Shown: positions 1 to 7,545 of the stretch, piece by piece
Numbering within the stretch: position 1 is the stretch's first letter
How the letters are laid out: each line of letters opens with the position of its first letter
Assembly (NCBI GenBank): GCA_016839995.1
Contig: JAEOTD010000126.1
Location: forward strand, 1 to 15,805
DNA length: 15,805 nucleotides
From: Candidatus Hermodarchaeota archaeon
GTDB lineage: Archaea > Asgardarchaeota > Hermodarchaeia > Hermodarchaeales > Hermodarchaeaceae
Direction of reading: 5' to 3'
Translations under genes and position numbers: made by a program
Notes under the pieces: model-generated
What the model was told of the DNA's origin: nothing
The model's database searches: none
What the model saw: only the letters and a program-made list of their open reading frames with translations

Positions 1-347
1 AGCGCACTACTGACCGGCTCATCGTTCAAGATGGCACCCTCTACCCGTTGCTCCGCCGTCTCGAAGAACAGAAAATGGTCCGCAGCACCTGGGACGTCTC
101 CGGTGAACGACCACGAAAATACTACCAGCTAACAACAAGTGGTGACCAACAGCTGCTAGCCATGTTAGACTTTTGGAACGATCTTGTTATCTCATTAGAC
201 CCGCTCTTCCGCAGTATCGCGGTGGGGCGTGAAGCGAACGGTGACTACCAAGAACAAGTGCAGTTTTGCATTTCCTGCGGCAACCAAGTGTATCCTGGAG
301 CAATCTATTGTGCAAACTGCGGAGCGGAAATCTCACAAAGTGATTAA
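1..347 (+). CDS. PadR-family transcriptional regulator with C-terminal zinc ribbon (5' truncated)
   Basis: The frame is open from the left edge, so the N-terminus and start codon are outside the window. The first visible residues, including GTLYPLLRRLEE, match the recognition-helix and wing region of PadR winged-helix repressors, where a TLYPxLxRLE signature is typical. The next segment (RPRKYYQLTTSG) is the PadR beta-wing. After a short helix the protein ends in a zinc ribbon of two CxxC knuckles, CISC and CANC, about 14 residues apart. PadR proteins bind operator DNA as dimers. The added ribbon is not part of the core family and may bind metal, nucleic acid or a partner. The downstream membrane gene starts one base after this stop, so the two are almost certainly co-transcribed. 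PadR regulators commonly sit beside HAAS-domain membrane proteins, which fits this pair. The ligand is unknown. Confidence 0.85.
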   Translation, partial: RTTDRLIVQDGTLYPLLRRLEEQKMVRSTWDVSGERPRKYYQLTTSGDQQLLAMLDFWNDLVISLDPLFRSIAVGREANGDYQEQVQFCISCGNQVYPGAIYCANCGAEISQSD

Positions 348-348
348 A

Positions 349-1509
349 ATGTCAAACAATCCAAAAGACGAATATTCGGGCGATGGGAAACCTCCACAAA
401 CAACCTCACCTGGTGATGAGGCTTCAGCTCGAAAAATCATCGCAGACTACTTAGATCAAGTGAAGGCCCGACTTCCCTCAGAAGTCGCCAACGAAGTGAT
501 TCCAGAACTCCGATCCCACCTCTTAGAACAAGCTAGTCAACCCAGTGGACGCCTTACTACAGCTGCTGCTTGGGATGCCGTCGTTTCGATGGGTAGCCCA
601 GATATTGTAGCACGGGAATTCCGACGAGAAAAAGAAGAAAGCGACATCGAAACCGTCCAGAACTTCCTTGACGCTCTTACTCCCCAATACCGTCAGTATT
701 TCTGGTGGGCTATCATCGCGATCGTCATCGCGGACCTGGCAATTACTGCTTATCTTGTAACAGTAGTTCTACTCAACATGAGTACGATTCCAATCATCTT
801 CTTACTTCCCTATATCCTAATTGGAGTTGTGGCTCAAGTTTGGGTGTTTGTAGGAATAGTCATATCCTATTTGATCATGCTTGCGTTATCCCATCCCACT
901 GGTCCCCCGGTAACTGAAATTATCCGAAACATCATGCGGGATCATAAAACGAAAGAAGAACAACGCATCCCCCGCACTCGAAAGCGGGTACAAAAGCGCG
1001 TGAAGAAATACAACCAACTCACCGGTCGAGGCCCCCTCTTGGGTAAACTCCTTGGCCACATCATTGGTATCATTGCTGCAATAGTTGCCGCCACCGTTTT
1101 ACCAATCTTAACTCCAACCTATCCAACCTTTGAAATTTCAGTGCTCTACTGGTTAGCCTTCTTCGGTCTAACACATGCTATACTAACAACGATACGAGTC
1201 ATCGTCGGAGACAGCTCTTTGGGCGGAGCTCGACTCCTTGCATCCATTGACACACTCTATGGCCTCGTAGGGATTTGGACAATGGTCCTATTCTTCTACG
1301 GCCCACTCTCCTGGCCAATTCCCATCTGGAATGGAGTGTTCTGGGGACTCATGTACTGGAAAGTCATCGTGATGCCCTGGATCTGGTGGCTTGGACCCAT
1401 ACTCATCTTCATAGCCTTCATTGCTATGATTGTGGAACTTGTACAAGTGAACGTCTACATCCAACCCTTGCACAACGGTTACGAAGTTAGCATTGACGAA
1501 TTTGAATAG
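349..1509 (+). CDS. HAAS-like domain polytopic membrane protein, PadR partner
   Basis: This 386-residue protein has a soluble head and several membrane spans. I chose the ATG at 349, one base after the PadR stop, because extending upstream would run through the PadR zinc ribbon. Residues about 25-100 form a helical domain (ARKIIADYLDQVKARLP, then PELRSHLLEQ and a GSP turn) that resembles the HAAS/DUF1700 domain found next to PadR regulators. Roughly six or seven hydrophobic helices follow, in two groups. They are separated by a strongly basic stretch (about residues 195-225, rich in K and R) that is probably cytoplasmic. No catalytic motif is visible. By analogy with PadR-HAAS pairs, the head may sense or tether the regulator at the membrane, but this is inference. 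A transport role cannot be excluded. Confidence 0.75.
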   Translation: MSNNPKDEYSGDGKPPQTTSPGDEASARKIIADYLDQVKARLPSEVANEVIPELRSHLLEQASQPSGRLTTAAAWDAVVSMGSPDIVAREFRREKEESDIETVQNFLDALTPQYRQYFWWAIIAIVIADLAITAYLVTVVLLNMSTIPIIFLLPYILIGVVAQVWVFVGIVISYLIMLALSHPTGPPVTEIIRNIMRDHKTKEEQRIPRTRKRVQKRVKKYNQLTGRGPLLGKLLGHIIGIIAAIVAATVLPILTPTYPTFEISVLYWLAFFGLTHAILTTIRVIVGDSSLGGARLLASIDTLYGLVGIWTMVLFFYGPLSWPIPIWNGVFWGLMYWKVIVMPWIWWLGPILIFIAFIAMIVELVQVNVYIQPLHNGYEVSIDEFE

Positions 1510-1529
1510 TCGTCATGTCCGTCCCCCCT

Positions 1530-1576
1530 GGGGTAGTACGCTGTTGGGTGCGTGCTGCCCCATCACTCTCTTTTTT
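1530..1576 (+). terminator. Hairpin plus T-tract terminator after the PadR/HAAS operon
   Basis: The left arm 1530-1541 (GGGGTAGTACGC) pairs with the right arm 1550-1561 (GCGTGCTGCCCC) over 12 contiguous positions, ten Watson-Crick and two G-U. The loop is 8 bases. A T6 run at 1571-1576 follows within a pyrimidine-rich stretch. It lies 20 bases after the membrane protein stop. The G-U pairs favour folding of the plus-strand RNA. Archaeal termination usually needs only the T-tract, so the hairpin may also define or protect the mRNA 3' end. Confidence 0.7.
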
Positions 1577-1631
1577 CTCACAACGCTTATCTGTTTTCAA
1601 CTCCATTTGTGTTGTTGCCTGAGGAATTTAC

Positions 1632-2147
1632 ATGAGTGCAGAGAATGTGGTCACAATTCGAGAATATGGCGTCAAAGATTTTGTGGGTTTAACGAATCTA
1701 GTAGCAGAGTTTTTCACTTTCCATCGACGACTCAATGGTCGTGGTCCTTTACCCCCAGATGAAGCTGCAACGATTATCCCTCAAGACATGCTTCAAGAGC
1801 ACTCTCACATTCTTGTAGCTGATGCAGGAGAAGGGAAGGATATCGTGGGATTCTGCCGGATTGAGCTGCATGAGGGAGCCTATTTCCTCAGAGAACTGGG
1901 TGTCACAGAGAATTGGCGAATCCGGGGCGTAGGCACCGCATTGCTTCGAGCTGCAGAAGACTACATCAAAGCAGCTGGCGAAACGAACCTCTACTTATCT
2001 GTCATCCCTCGGAACATTGATGCGGTTCGCTTTTTCGTCCGACGTGGATATGATACAATCAATACAATGGAATTACGAACCGAAGTTCCTGAAGAAAAGG
2101 TTCAGCGGAAAGCCCTTCATTTTCTTGGTCTACAATTCCAGTATTAG
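1632..2147 (+). CDS. GNAT-family N-acetyltransferase
   Basis: This 171-residue single-domain protein has the GNAT fold. It transfers an acetyl group from acetyl-CoA to an amine on an unknown acceptor. The strand-4 to helix-3 region reads LRELGVTENWRIRGVG, containing the pyrophosphate-binding RxxGxG (R96, G99, G101) followed by TALLRAAEDY. A C-terminal segment (LSVIPRNIDAVRFFVRRGY, about 122-140) is the conserved GNAT motif B, where the N and the final GY are typical. The ATG at 1632 is preceded by a TGAGGA ribosome site about 8 bases upstream. The gene stands between the terminator hairpin and pyrD, with 74 bases to the latter, so it may have its own promoter or be read through into the pyr genes. 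The substrate cannot be assigned. Confidence 0.88.
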   Translation: MSAENVVTIREYGVKDFVGLTNLVAEFFTFHRRLNGRGPLPPDEAATIIPQDMLQEHSHILVADAGEGKDIVGFCRIELHEGAYFLRELGVTENWRIRGVGTALLRAAEDYIKAAGETNLYLSVIPRNIDAVRFFVRRGYDTINTMELRTEVPEEKVQRKALHFLGLQFQY

Positions 2148-2221
2148 CCATGACAATGTAGATAAGCAAAGAATCTACAACACAGTAAAGAAATCGAAAC
2201 AGGACTGGAGAATCGAAAGTT

Positions 2222-3184
2222 GTGACATCCAACTCAGAAGTAGAAACGGATCCTCGATTACAGGTAAAAATTGGTTCCGTTGAACTTGAGAACCCCACGA
2301 TTTTAGCTTCCGGGGTTTTAGGTGTCGCCTCTGGTGGGCTCATCAGTGCATGGAAAGATGGTGCAGGAGCAGTCGTAACCAAAACAGTGGGACTAAAACC
2401 GCGTGTAGGGCATCCCGGTCCACGTATTGTTGGGTTACATGGAGATAGCCTGATGAACGCCATGGGCATTCCTAATCCGGGAATCGGAGAGTATCTCCCT
2501 GAAATCAAAGCCGCTGTAAAGCAGGGTGTTCCGGTCATCGGGAGTGCCTTAGGAAGCACTCCGAAAGAGTTTGCAACTGTGGCATCCAAACTGGTTAGGT
2601 CAGGGGTACTTGCTGTTGAATTGAATGTTTCATGTCCCCATGTAGATTCCCTCTACCTTCTGGGCATGGATCCCGATAGTGTGGCAGATGTCGTAACACA
2701 GGTTGTGGGAAAAACTAAAGGGGTGCCTATTTGGATCAAGCTTCCTGGATCAACGGATTATCCACGTTTGGTCCAAGTTGCTCAAGCGGCTGAATCGGCT
2801 GGAGTCGCAGCAATTGTGGCTCTCAACACGTTACCTGCCCTTGCCATTGACACAGAAACCCAAACGCCATTATTGGGTGCAGGAATTGGAGGGTTATCCG
2901 GACCTGCTATAAAACCCATCGCAGTTCGAGCCGTGTCAGAACTCTATAAAGCTGGCTTGAAGATCCCAATAATCGGAGTTGGAGGTATTCTTACAGGTGA
3001 TGATGTAATCGAGTATTTGCTGGCAGGAGCAACAGCAGTAGAAATTGGGACCGGTGTACTAATCCGGGAATCTACAATCTTTTCAAAGACCCGCAAAGAA
3101 ATGGCTGACTATCTCACTCGCCATGAAATTCAGCATATTTCCGAGTTAACTGGTTGTATGAAGGATGTAGGAGTGAATCCCTAG
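2222..3184 (+). CDS. pyrD: Dihydroorotate dehydrogenase, class 1B catalytic subunit
   Basis: This FMN enzyme oxidises dihydroorotate to orotate. The 320-residue TIM barrel is the normal length for class 1. Visible motifs are NPTILASG (24-31), VVTKT with the FMN/substrate lysine K54, NAMGIPNPG (79-87), and NVSCPH containing the class-1 catalytic cysteine C138 in place of the serine of class 2. GIGGLSGPAIKPIA (221-234) and IIGVGGI (250-256) bind FMN phosphate. The presence of pyrK downstream marks class 1B, which passes electrons to NAD+ through a separate FAD/2Fe-2S subunit. The start is a GTG with GGAG 11 bases upstream, a little far, so the exact start is moderately certain. pyrC begins two bases after its stop. 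The protein is cytoplasmic. Confidence 0.95.
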   Translation: MTSNSEVETDPRLQVKIGSVELENPTILASGVLGVASGGLISAWKDGAGAVVTKTVGLKPRVGHPGPRIVGLHGDSLMNAMGIPNPGIGEYLPEIKAAVKQGVPVIGSALGSTPKEFATVASKLVRSGVLAVELNVSCPHVDSLYLLGMDPDSVADVVTQVVGKTKGVPIWIKLPGSTDYPRLVQVAQAAESAGVAAIVALNTLPALAIDTETQTPLLGAGIGGLSGPAIKPIAVRAVSELYKAGLKIPIIGVGGILTGDDVIEYLLAGATAVEIGTGVLIRESTIFSKTRKEMADYLTRHEIQHISELTGCMKDVGVNP

Positions 3185-3186
3185 CC

Positions 3187-4506
3187 ATGGCGTCTCACGA
3201 TGTCAAAGTTGCCAATGGACGCCTAGTGCTTCCAGACCGTGTTGAAGAAGCAGACATGTTGATTGACGATGGTGTAATCACTGCTATTCTCAAACCAGGA
3301 TTATCCAAATCAAAGCAAGCCAATGAAACCATCGATGCCTCAGGATTGTTGGTTCTCCCGGGGCTAGTCGATGTCCACGTTCATTTTCGTGACCCCGGAT
3401 ACCCAGAAAAAGAAACCTTCGCAACGGGTTCATTATCAGCTGCAGCAGGCGGAGTAACCACGTTTGTTGATATGCCAAATACGGTGCCACCAACTACAAC
3501 CCCAGAACGGCTTCAAGACAAAATAGATCGGGCCACAGAGAACAGTTTGGTGGACTTTGCCTTCCATGGAGGCCCATATCAGCCTGATGAGAGTGCTGTG
3601 AACCTCTCTGATGTTGATGATTCCCGAGTTCTTGAAATGGCCCAAAAACTGATCGAAGGAGGAATCGTTTCCTTCAAGATCTATATGCCTCACCAAGAAG
3701 CTGAAGCTATCACCATTCTAGCCCCTCTGGGTCATCTCCTCACGGTACATGCTGAAGATCCCAAGCTATTGACCACACCCACCGATGGGTCATCCTTTGC
3801 CTTTCTTGCCAGTCGGCCTCCTGAAGCAGAAGTGAAAGCAATAGAAAAACTCCTCATGGATCCACCAATGTGCGGTTTTCATATCTGCCATTTATCGACT
3901 GCTGCAGGATTTCGTGCCATTCTCGCTGCCAAACATAAAGGAATCCCTGTGACCACCGAAGTCACACCGCACCATCTCCTGCTTACGGTGAAGGATTTAG
4001 CAAAGATCGGTCCATTAGCTAAATCTTATCCACCCTTGCGTTCATCGAGTGATACAGAAGCATTGTTGAATGCCTGTCTCGCAGATCAAATCAAGATTAT
4101 TGCATCAGATCATGCACCCCACACTGCTGAAGAGAAAACGGGTTCTGATGCTGATTTTGTCTCGGCCCCCGCAGGGATTATTGGTATTGAAACCATGCTT
4201 CCCCTCATGTACACCCGGCTAGTAAATGATGCGGAGATGACCTTGCCCCATCTTATTCGCATGATGGCATTGAATCCGGCATTATGGTTTGGAATTCGGA
4301 ACGCCCAATGGATTGAAAAGGGGCAATTAGAAGTAGGTGCTGATGCAGATTTCGTCCTCTTCGACTATAAAACCAAATTCGCCATCCGCAGTGACGCCTT
4401 ACATGGTAAGGCTACCCTTACTCCCTTTGAAGGACGGAAGGTTCGGGGCAAAGTGTGTAGAACCGTCCTCGGGGGACAAACCATCTTTGACGGAGATATT
4501 CAATGA
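3187..4506 (+). CDS. pyrC: Dihydroorotase (class I)
   Basis: It cyclises N-carbamoyl-L-aspartate to dihydroorotate, using a two-zinc amidohydrolase site. The 439 residues carry every class I landmark: DVHVHFRDPG (62-71) with metal ligands H64 and H66 and substrate residues R68 and D69; FKIYMP with K164, the bridging carboxylated lysine; H188 in VHAED; H235 in HICHLST; and the catalytic aspartate D308 in ASDHAPH. The frame extends upstream to a TTG inside pyrD, but the ATG at 3187 gives the expected N-terminus. An AGGAG lies 13 bases before it inside the pyrD 3' end. The last base of the sense frame overlaps pyrK as ATGA, pointing to translational coupling. The product feeds the enzyme encoded by pyrD just upstream. 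Confidence 0.95.
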   Translation: MASHDVKVANGRLVLPDRVEEADMLIDDGVITAILKPGLSKSKQANETIDASGLLVLPGLVDVHVHFRDPGYPEKETFATGSLSAAAGGVTTFVDMPNTVPPTTTPERLQDKIDRATENSLVDFAFHGGPYQPDESAVNLSDVDDSRVLEMAQKLIEGGIVSFKIYMPHQEAEAITILAPLGHLLTVHAEDPKLLTTPTDGSSFAFLASRPPEAEVKAIEKLLMDPPMCGFHICHLSTAAGFRAILAAKHKGIPVTTEVTPHHLLLTVKDLAKIGPLAKSYPPLRSSSDTEALLNACLADQIKIIASDHAPHTAEEKTGSDADFVSAPAGIIGIETMLPLMYTRLVNDAEMTLPHLIRMMALNPALWFGIRNAQWIEKGQLEVGADADFVLFDYKTKFAIRSDALHGKATLTPFEGRKVRGKVCRTVLGGQTIFDGDIQ

Positions 4507-5393
4507 TTCAAGAAAGGAAAACTAAGAAAGGTCCCATAAGCCTTAAACATGGACTTAGACACATTGTTGGTCCAATTCTACAAATACGAGAGGAAACCCC
4601 CCGAACGAAGACTTTCACGCTATCAGTCCCCGATATTGCGCGAACAGCTAGCCCGGGGCAATTCCTAATGGTTTGGATTCCGGGCATAGATGAAATTCCG
4701 ATGAGTATCTCTGCCACCAAGAATTCAGGTGGCATTGTTGAATTTACAGCCGCCAACGTTGGTGAAGCAACCTCTGCCCTGCATGCAATGAAAGAAGGAG
4801 ACCAATTAGGACTCCGAGGACCCCTAGGTCATGGATTTACCCTACCCCGATCTGTCGATAAAGGACCCCTCCTCTTCGTTGCTGGGGGATGTGGGTCACC
4901 CCCCTTAGCATATGCTACCGACATTGCTGTCAGGAAAGGCCATGAAGTTCACGTTGCTTTGGGTGCTTCATCACGGCCGGAACTTCTCTTTCGACATCGG
5001 TTTGAAGAGAAAGCCCAGAAAGTGATTATCGCCACCGATGACGGATCCGATGGAATCCAAGGCACCTCCGTTGATGCCGCAACATTTCTCCTCGATATTG
5101 ATACGAAATATGCGGCATGCTTTGCCTGTGGCCCTGAAGGCATGCTATTTCATTTGGCAGAGTTAATCGTGAAATATCCGATTCCATTGCAGGTGAGTTT
5201 GGAACGATATATGAAATGTGGTGTAGGATTGTGTGGACATTGCATCATTAATGACCAGGGAGCTCGCGTGTGCTTGGAAGGCCCGGTGTTCAACATAGAG
5301 AGCCTTAAGGATTCAGATTTTGGTCGCTTGAAACGTGACAGTACCGGCAAGCACCTACCGCTTGACACTACTGACGGAAGCTCTACCCGCTAG
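4503..5393 (+). CDS. pyrK: Dihydroorotate dehydrogenase electron transfer subunit (FAD, 2Fe-2S)
   Basis: This is the 296-residue partner of PyrD that passes electrons from FMN via 2Fe-2S and FAD to NAD+. The N-terminal half is a ferredoxin-reductase-like FAD barrel: PGQFLMVWIPG with the flavin motif IPMSIS nearby. The central NAD domain has the glycine-rich GPLLFVAGGCGSPPLAYA. The C-terminal cluster C239-x4-C244-x2-C247-x9-C257 ligates the 2Fe-2S centre in the usual PyrK layout. The start ATG overlaps the pyrC stop as ATGA and has GGAG 7 bases upstream. The N-terminal 15 or so residues are basic and appear to be a lineage-specific extension. The C-terminal tail after residue 265 is polar and probably disordered. 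Confidence 0.95.
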   Translation: MIQERKTKKGPISLKHGLRHIVGPILQIREETPRTKTFTLSVPDIARTASPGQFLMVWIPGIDEIPMSISATKNSGGIVEFTAANVGEATSALHAMKEGDQLGLRGPLGHGFTLPRSVDKGPLLFVAGGCGSPPLAYATDIAVRKGHEVHVALGASSRPELLFRHRFEEKAQKVIIATDDGSDGIQGTSVDAATFLLDIDTKYAACFACGPEGMLFHLAELIVKYPIPLQVSLERYMKCGVGLCGHCIINDQGARVCLEGPVFNIESLKDSDFGRLKRDSTGKHLPLDTTDGSSTR

Positions 5394-5406
5394 TAAATGC
5401 TGAAGT

Positions 5407-5412
5407 GGAGGT
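5407..5412 (+). promoter_or_regulatory. Shine-Dalgarno GGAGGT deciding the archaeosortase start
   Basis: A full GGAGGT lies 7 bases before the GTG at 5420. An in-frame GTG at 5405 overlaps this site and so is unlikely to be the start. Confidence 0.75.
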
Positions 5413-5419
5413 AATCAGT

Positions 5420-6127
5420 GTGAACCACTCTAATTCCCTAGTTGGATATTCTCCTTGGCTTCTATTCCTTGTGGGAACCATACTGATTATTGCGGGGGGG
5501 ATGGCGTATTCTATTCCTCAAAGCCCATTCATTGCCCTTGCACTCTTTCTGATTGTCCTGGGGATAACCATACTTCTTCAAGCCTCACGTGCGTTCCAAA
5601 CTAACAATGACTTGAAACTCATCTTCACAATTATCTTCTCAGCCCTCCTTGTTATTTTGATTGACTTTTGGCCAATTCAATGGTCCTATTCCCAAGCTGT
5701 AGCCCTGTTTCTCCAATTGACGGGTATCTCTCCGATTCAATATCTCACTCCTCATTTTGGGGGCGCTCAGGTTGTGATTTTCGTTCGAGAAGCTGTTACC
5801 ATGAGAATTGTTGGAGGTGAAATTGACAATGCCTGTGCAGGGCTCATCGCCCTCGTTCCCTGTCTCACCCTTCTCGTTCTGCGCGATCGGACAACTGCGC
5901 GTAAACCTGACCTTATCATTATTGGGTTTCTAGCCGTCGGTATTATTGTCCTGGGAAACCTCTTCAGAATATTCATTGAACTGTGGGCGCCGGGGGTTGG
6001 AGTGATGCCTTTTGAGCTAGTCCACTATCCTTTGGCGTTTCTCCTCGGATACTTTGGCATTAGTGTCATTGCGATTCTTGGACAACGCTTAACAAAACAA
6101 GAGAAGGAATTCCCACTCAAACCTTAA
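5420..6127 (+). CDS. Archaeosortase/exosortase-family membrane transpeptidase
   Basis: This 235-residue, very hydrophobic protein has about seven membrane helices. It carries the three separated residues that define the exosortase/archaeosortase family: cysteine in DNACAGL, arginine in GNLFRIF, and histidine in FELVHYPLAF, each at a membrane boundary. Family members cleave C-terminal tripartite sorting signals (PEP-CTERM in bacteria; PGF- or PEF-CTERM in archaea) and attach the protein to lipid or glycan. The CAG in place of the commoner CSG is a tolerable variant. The start is the GTG at 5420. It is the fourth gene of the pyrD-pyrC-pyrK run, 26 bases after pyrK, and no substrate with a sorting tail is visible in the window. 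Its stop shares TTAA with the convergent pyrFE stop. The assignment rests on the triad and topology, so the subfamily and the substrate remain open. Confidence 0.75.
   Translation: MNHSNSLVGYSPWLLFLVGTILIIAGGMAYSIPQSPFIALALFLIVLGITILLQASRAFQTNNDLKLIFTIIFSALLVILIDFWPIQWSYSQAVALFLQLTGISPIQYLTPHFGGAQVVIFVREAVTMRIVGGEIDNACAGLIALVPCLTLLVLRDRTTARKPDLIIIGFLAVGIIVLGNLFRIFIELWAPGVGVMPFELVHYPLAFLLGYFGISVIAILGQRLTKQEKEFPLKP
6124..6127. other. Palindromic TTAA serving as stop for both convergent genes
   Basis: The plus-strand TAA of the archaeosortase gene (6125-6127) and the minus-strand TAA of pyrFE (6124-6126) occupy one TTAA. The two reading frames therefore overlap by 4 bases with no intergenic terminator, so at least one transcript must extend into the antisense of the other. 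Confidence 0.95.
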
Positions 6128-7512
6128 CCAGGATTTGTGATGTAAGCGAGGATCCGTTTTGCATCGGATTTGGAAAGTCGTTTTTCAGCCTCTAAGGATT
6201 TGATTAGGTGTGAAATTGGGGCTAAAACATGAAGGGTAAGTTTTGCATCCTTCAGCTGTTTAGCTCCGCCTTGTTCCCTATCCACAGCCACCAATACATC
6301 AGTTACTTTCAAGTCTGCATCCCGGAGTGCCTGCACCGCTTCAATTTTGCTTCCCCCATCTGTAATCAGATCATCGATGACCAGTACATGATCCCCAGGT
6401 TCAAATACGCCTTCAACTCGTTTCTGCTGTCCATACTTTTTCGGTTTACTCCGAATGTACAAGAGCGGAGCAGATAGGCGATTGCATAACGCCGTGGCAA
6501 AAGAAATTCCGGCCGTTGGAACACCAGCAATCCGATCAAAGGTGATGTCTTGGCGTCCAGCTAGCAATTGGGTGAACAAATCTGTGAGTATCTGAAACTC
6601 TTGGGGGAATGAAGGGATAACACGAAGATCGATGTAATAGGGACTCGTTTTGCCTGAGGCTAGCTTAAACTCCCCGAACTTGATGGCACCGACATTAGCC
6701 AGAAGAGTCGCTAACGTATTGGAGAAAGCTTCCTGAGGTGAAACATCAGCAGGAGGTTGAGCGGTATATGTCAATTCAGCGAATTCCTTGGCTTTCAAAG
6801 CAGGATTGTCTGCTGTATAGATGGAGCGTCCAATGATTTCATAATCGGCGCCAGCAGAAATTGCAGAGCCTGCTTTTCCTCCTTGCGCTCCAACACCCGG
6901 GGCTAGAATGAGAGTTTCATTACCGAGGAGATTCCGAATCTCATGTACTTGGGGTGGACGTGTTCCTGGAGCAATGACTCCGGAGACCTTGAGTTTCTTG
7001 GCTAGATTGATTAACCGAGGAGTTTGGGGATGGATAAATTGAGCAGCGCCAGGATGACTCATATCTACAACTAGTATGATTCCCTGGTCTCCTGCCTTCT
7101 TTGCCTCTTGGATAACTCCTTGAATGGCATCCTCACCGATGAATCCTTGAACGATTATCGCGTCGATTCCAGCAGAGTAAGTATGTCGTGCAATCCAGGC
7201 ATTGGTGTTGTCAATATCTGCAACTTTAAAATCTGCAATGAGCGGGAGATCCGGATGTAGCTTTTTCAAATATTGAACGATTTCCAATCCCACAGCAAGA
7301 ACCAGAGGATAATTCAGTTTAATAGCCACGACATGCGGTTCGACAGCCGTGGCAATATGGCACACCCGTTCAATCAATTCTTTGCGAGCAGATTCGGAAG
7401 CATCAGGAGTGAAAGTATTTGCTACATCGAGGGCATGGATAACCCGTGTCTTATGGGTGTCCACCCTTGCGTTCATCTTTTTGATAAAAGCCTGTCCGAA
7501 TAGTTTCACCAT
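6124..7512 (-). CDS. pyrFE: Fused orotidine 5'-phosphate decarboxylase - orotate phosphoribosyltransferase (UMP synthase)
   Basis: One 462-residue chain carries the last two steps to UMP, in the order decarboxylase then phosphoribosyltransferase. Residues about 15-240 are the OMP decarboxylase barrel: HALDVAN near the N-terminus, the catalytic DFKVADI array (D94, K96, D99), VVDMSHPG, and the phosphate-binding APGVGAQGG. Residues about 265-462 are the orotate PRTase: FGEFKLASGKTSPYYIDLR at its start, catalytic-loop RSKPKKYGQ, and the PRPP motif VLVIDDLITDGGS (376-388). The two are normally separate genes in archaea, and the human fusion has the reverse order. I chose the ATG at 7512 because GAGG lies 9 bases upstream. 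A GTG at 7527 would place the ribosome site inside the gene. It is the last gene of pyrB-pyrI-pyrFE, 33 bases after pyrI. Confidence 0.93.
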   Translation of the reverse strand: MVKLFGQAFIKKMNARVDTHKTRVIHALDVANTFTPDASESARKELIERVCHIATAVEPHVVAIKLNYPLVLAVGLEIVQYLKKLHPDLPLIADFKVADIDNTNAWIARHTYSAGIDAIIVQGFIGEDAIQGVIQEAKKAGDQGIILVVDMSHPGAAQFIHPQTPRLINLAKKLKVSGVIAPGTRPPQVHEIRNLLGNETLILAPGVGAQGGKAGSAISAGADYEIIGRSIYTADNPALKAKEFAELTYTAQPPADVSPQEAFSNTLATLLANVGAIKFGEFKLASGKTSPYYIDLRVIPSFPQEFQILTDLFTQLLAGRQDITFDRIAGVPTAGISFATALCNRLSAPLLYIRSKPKKYGQQKRVEGVFEPGDHVLVIDDLITDGGSKIEAVQALRDADLKVTDVLVAVDREQGGAKQLKDAKLTLHVLAPISHLIKSLEAEKRLSKSDAKRILAYITNPG

Positions 7513-7545
7513 GGCTAGTAGCCTCACTCTTTGATGTTCAATAGG

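Noticed and set aside
229..348. Upstream extension of the HAAS-like membrane protein to an earlier start inside the PadR gene.
   Set aside because: The extra residues are an out-of-frame reading of the PadR zinc ribbon; the ATG at 349 gives the natural operon junction.
2059..2589. A 176-codon minus-strand open frame across the GNAT end and pyrD start.
   Set aside because: It is antisense to two well-supported genes, has no recognisable motif, and its composition mirrors the pyrD codons.
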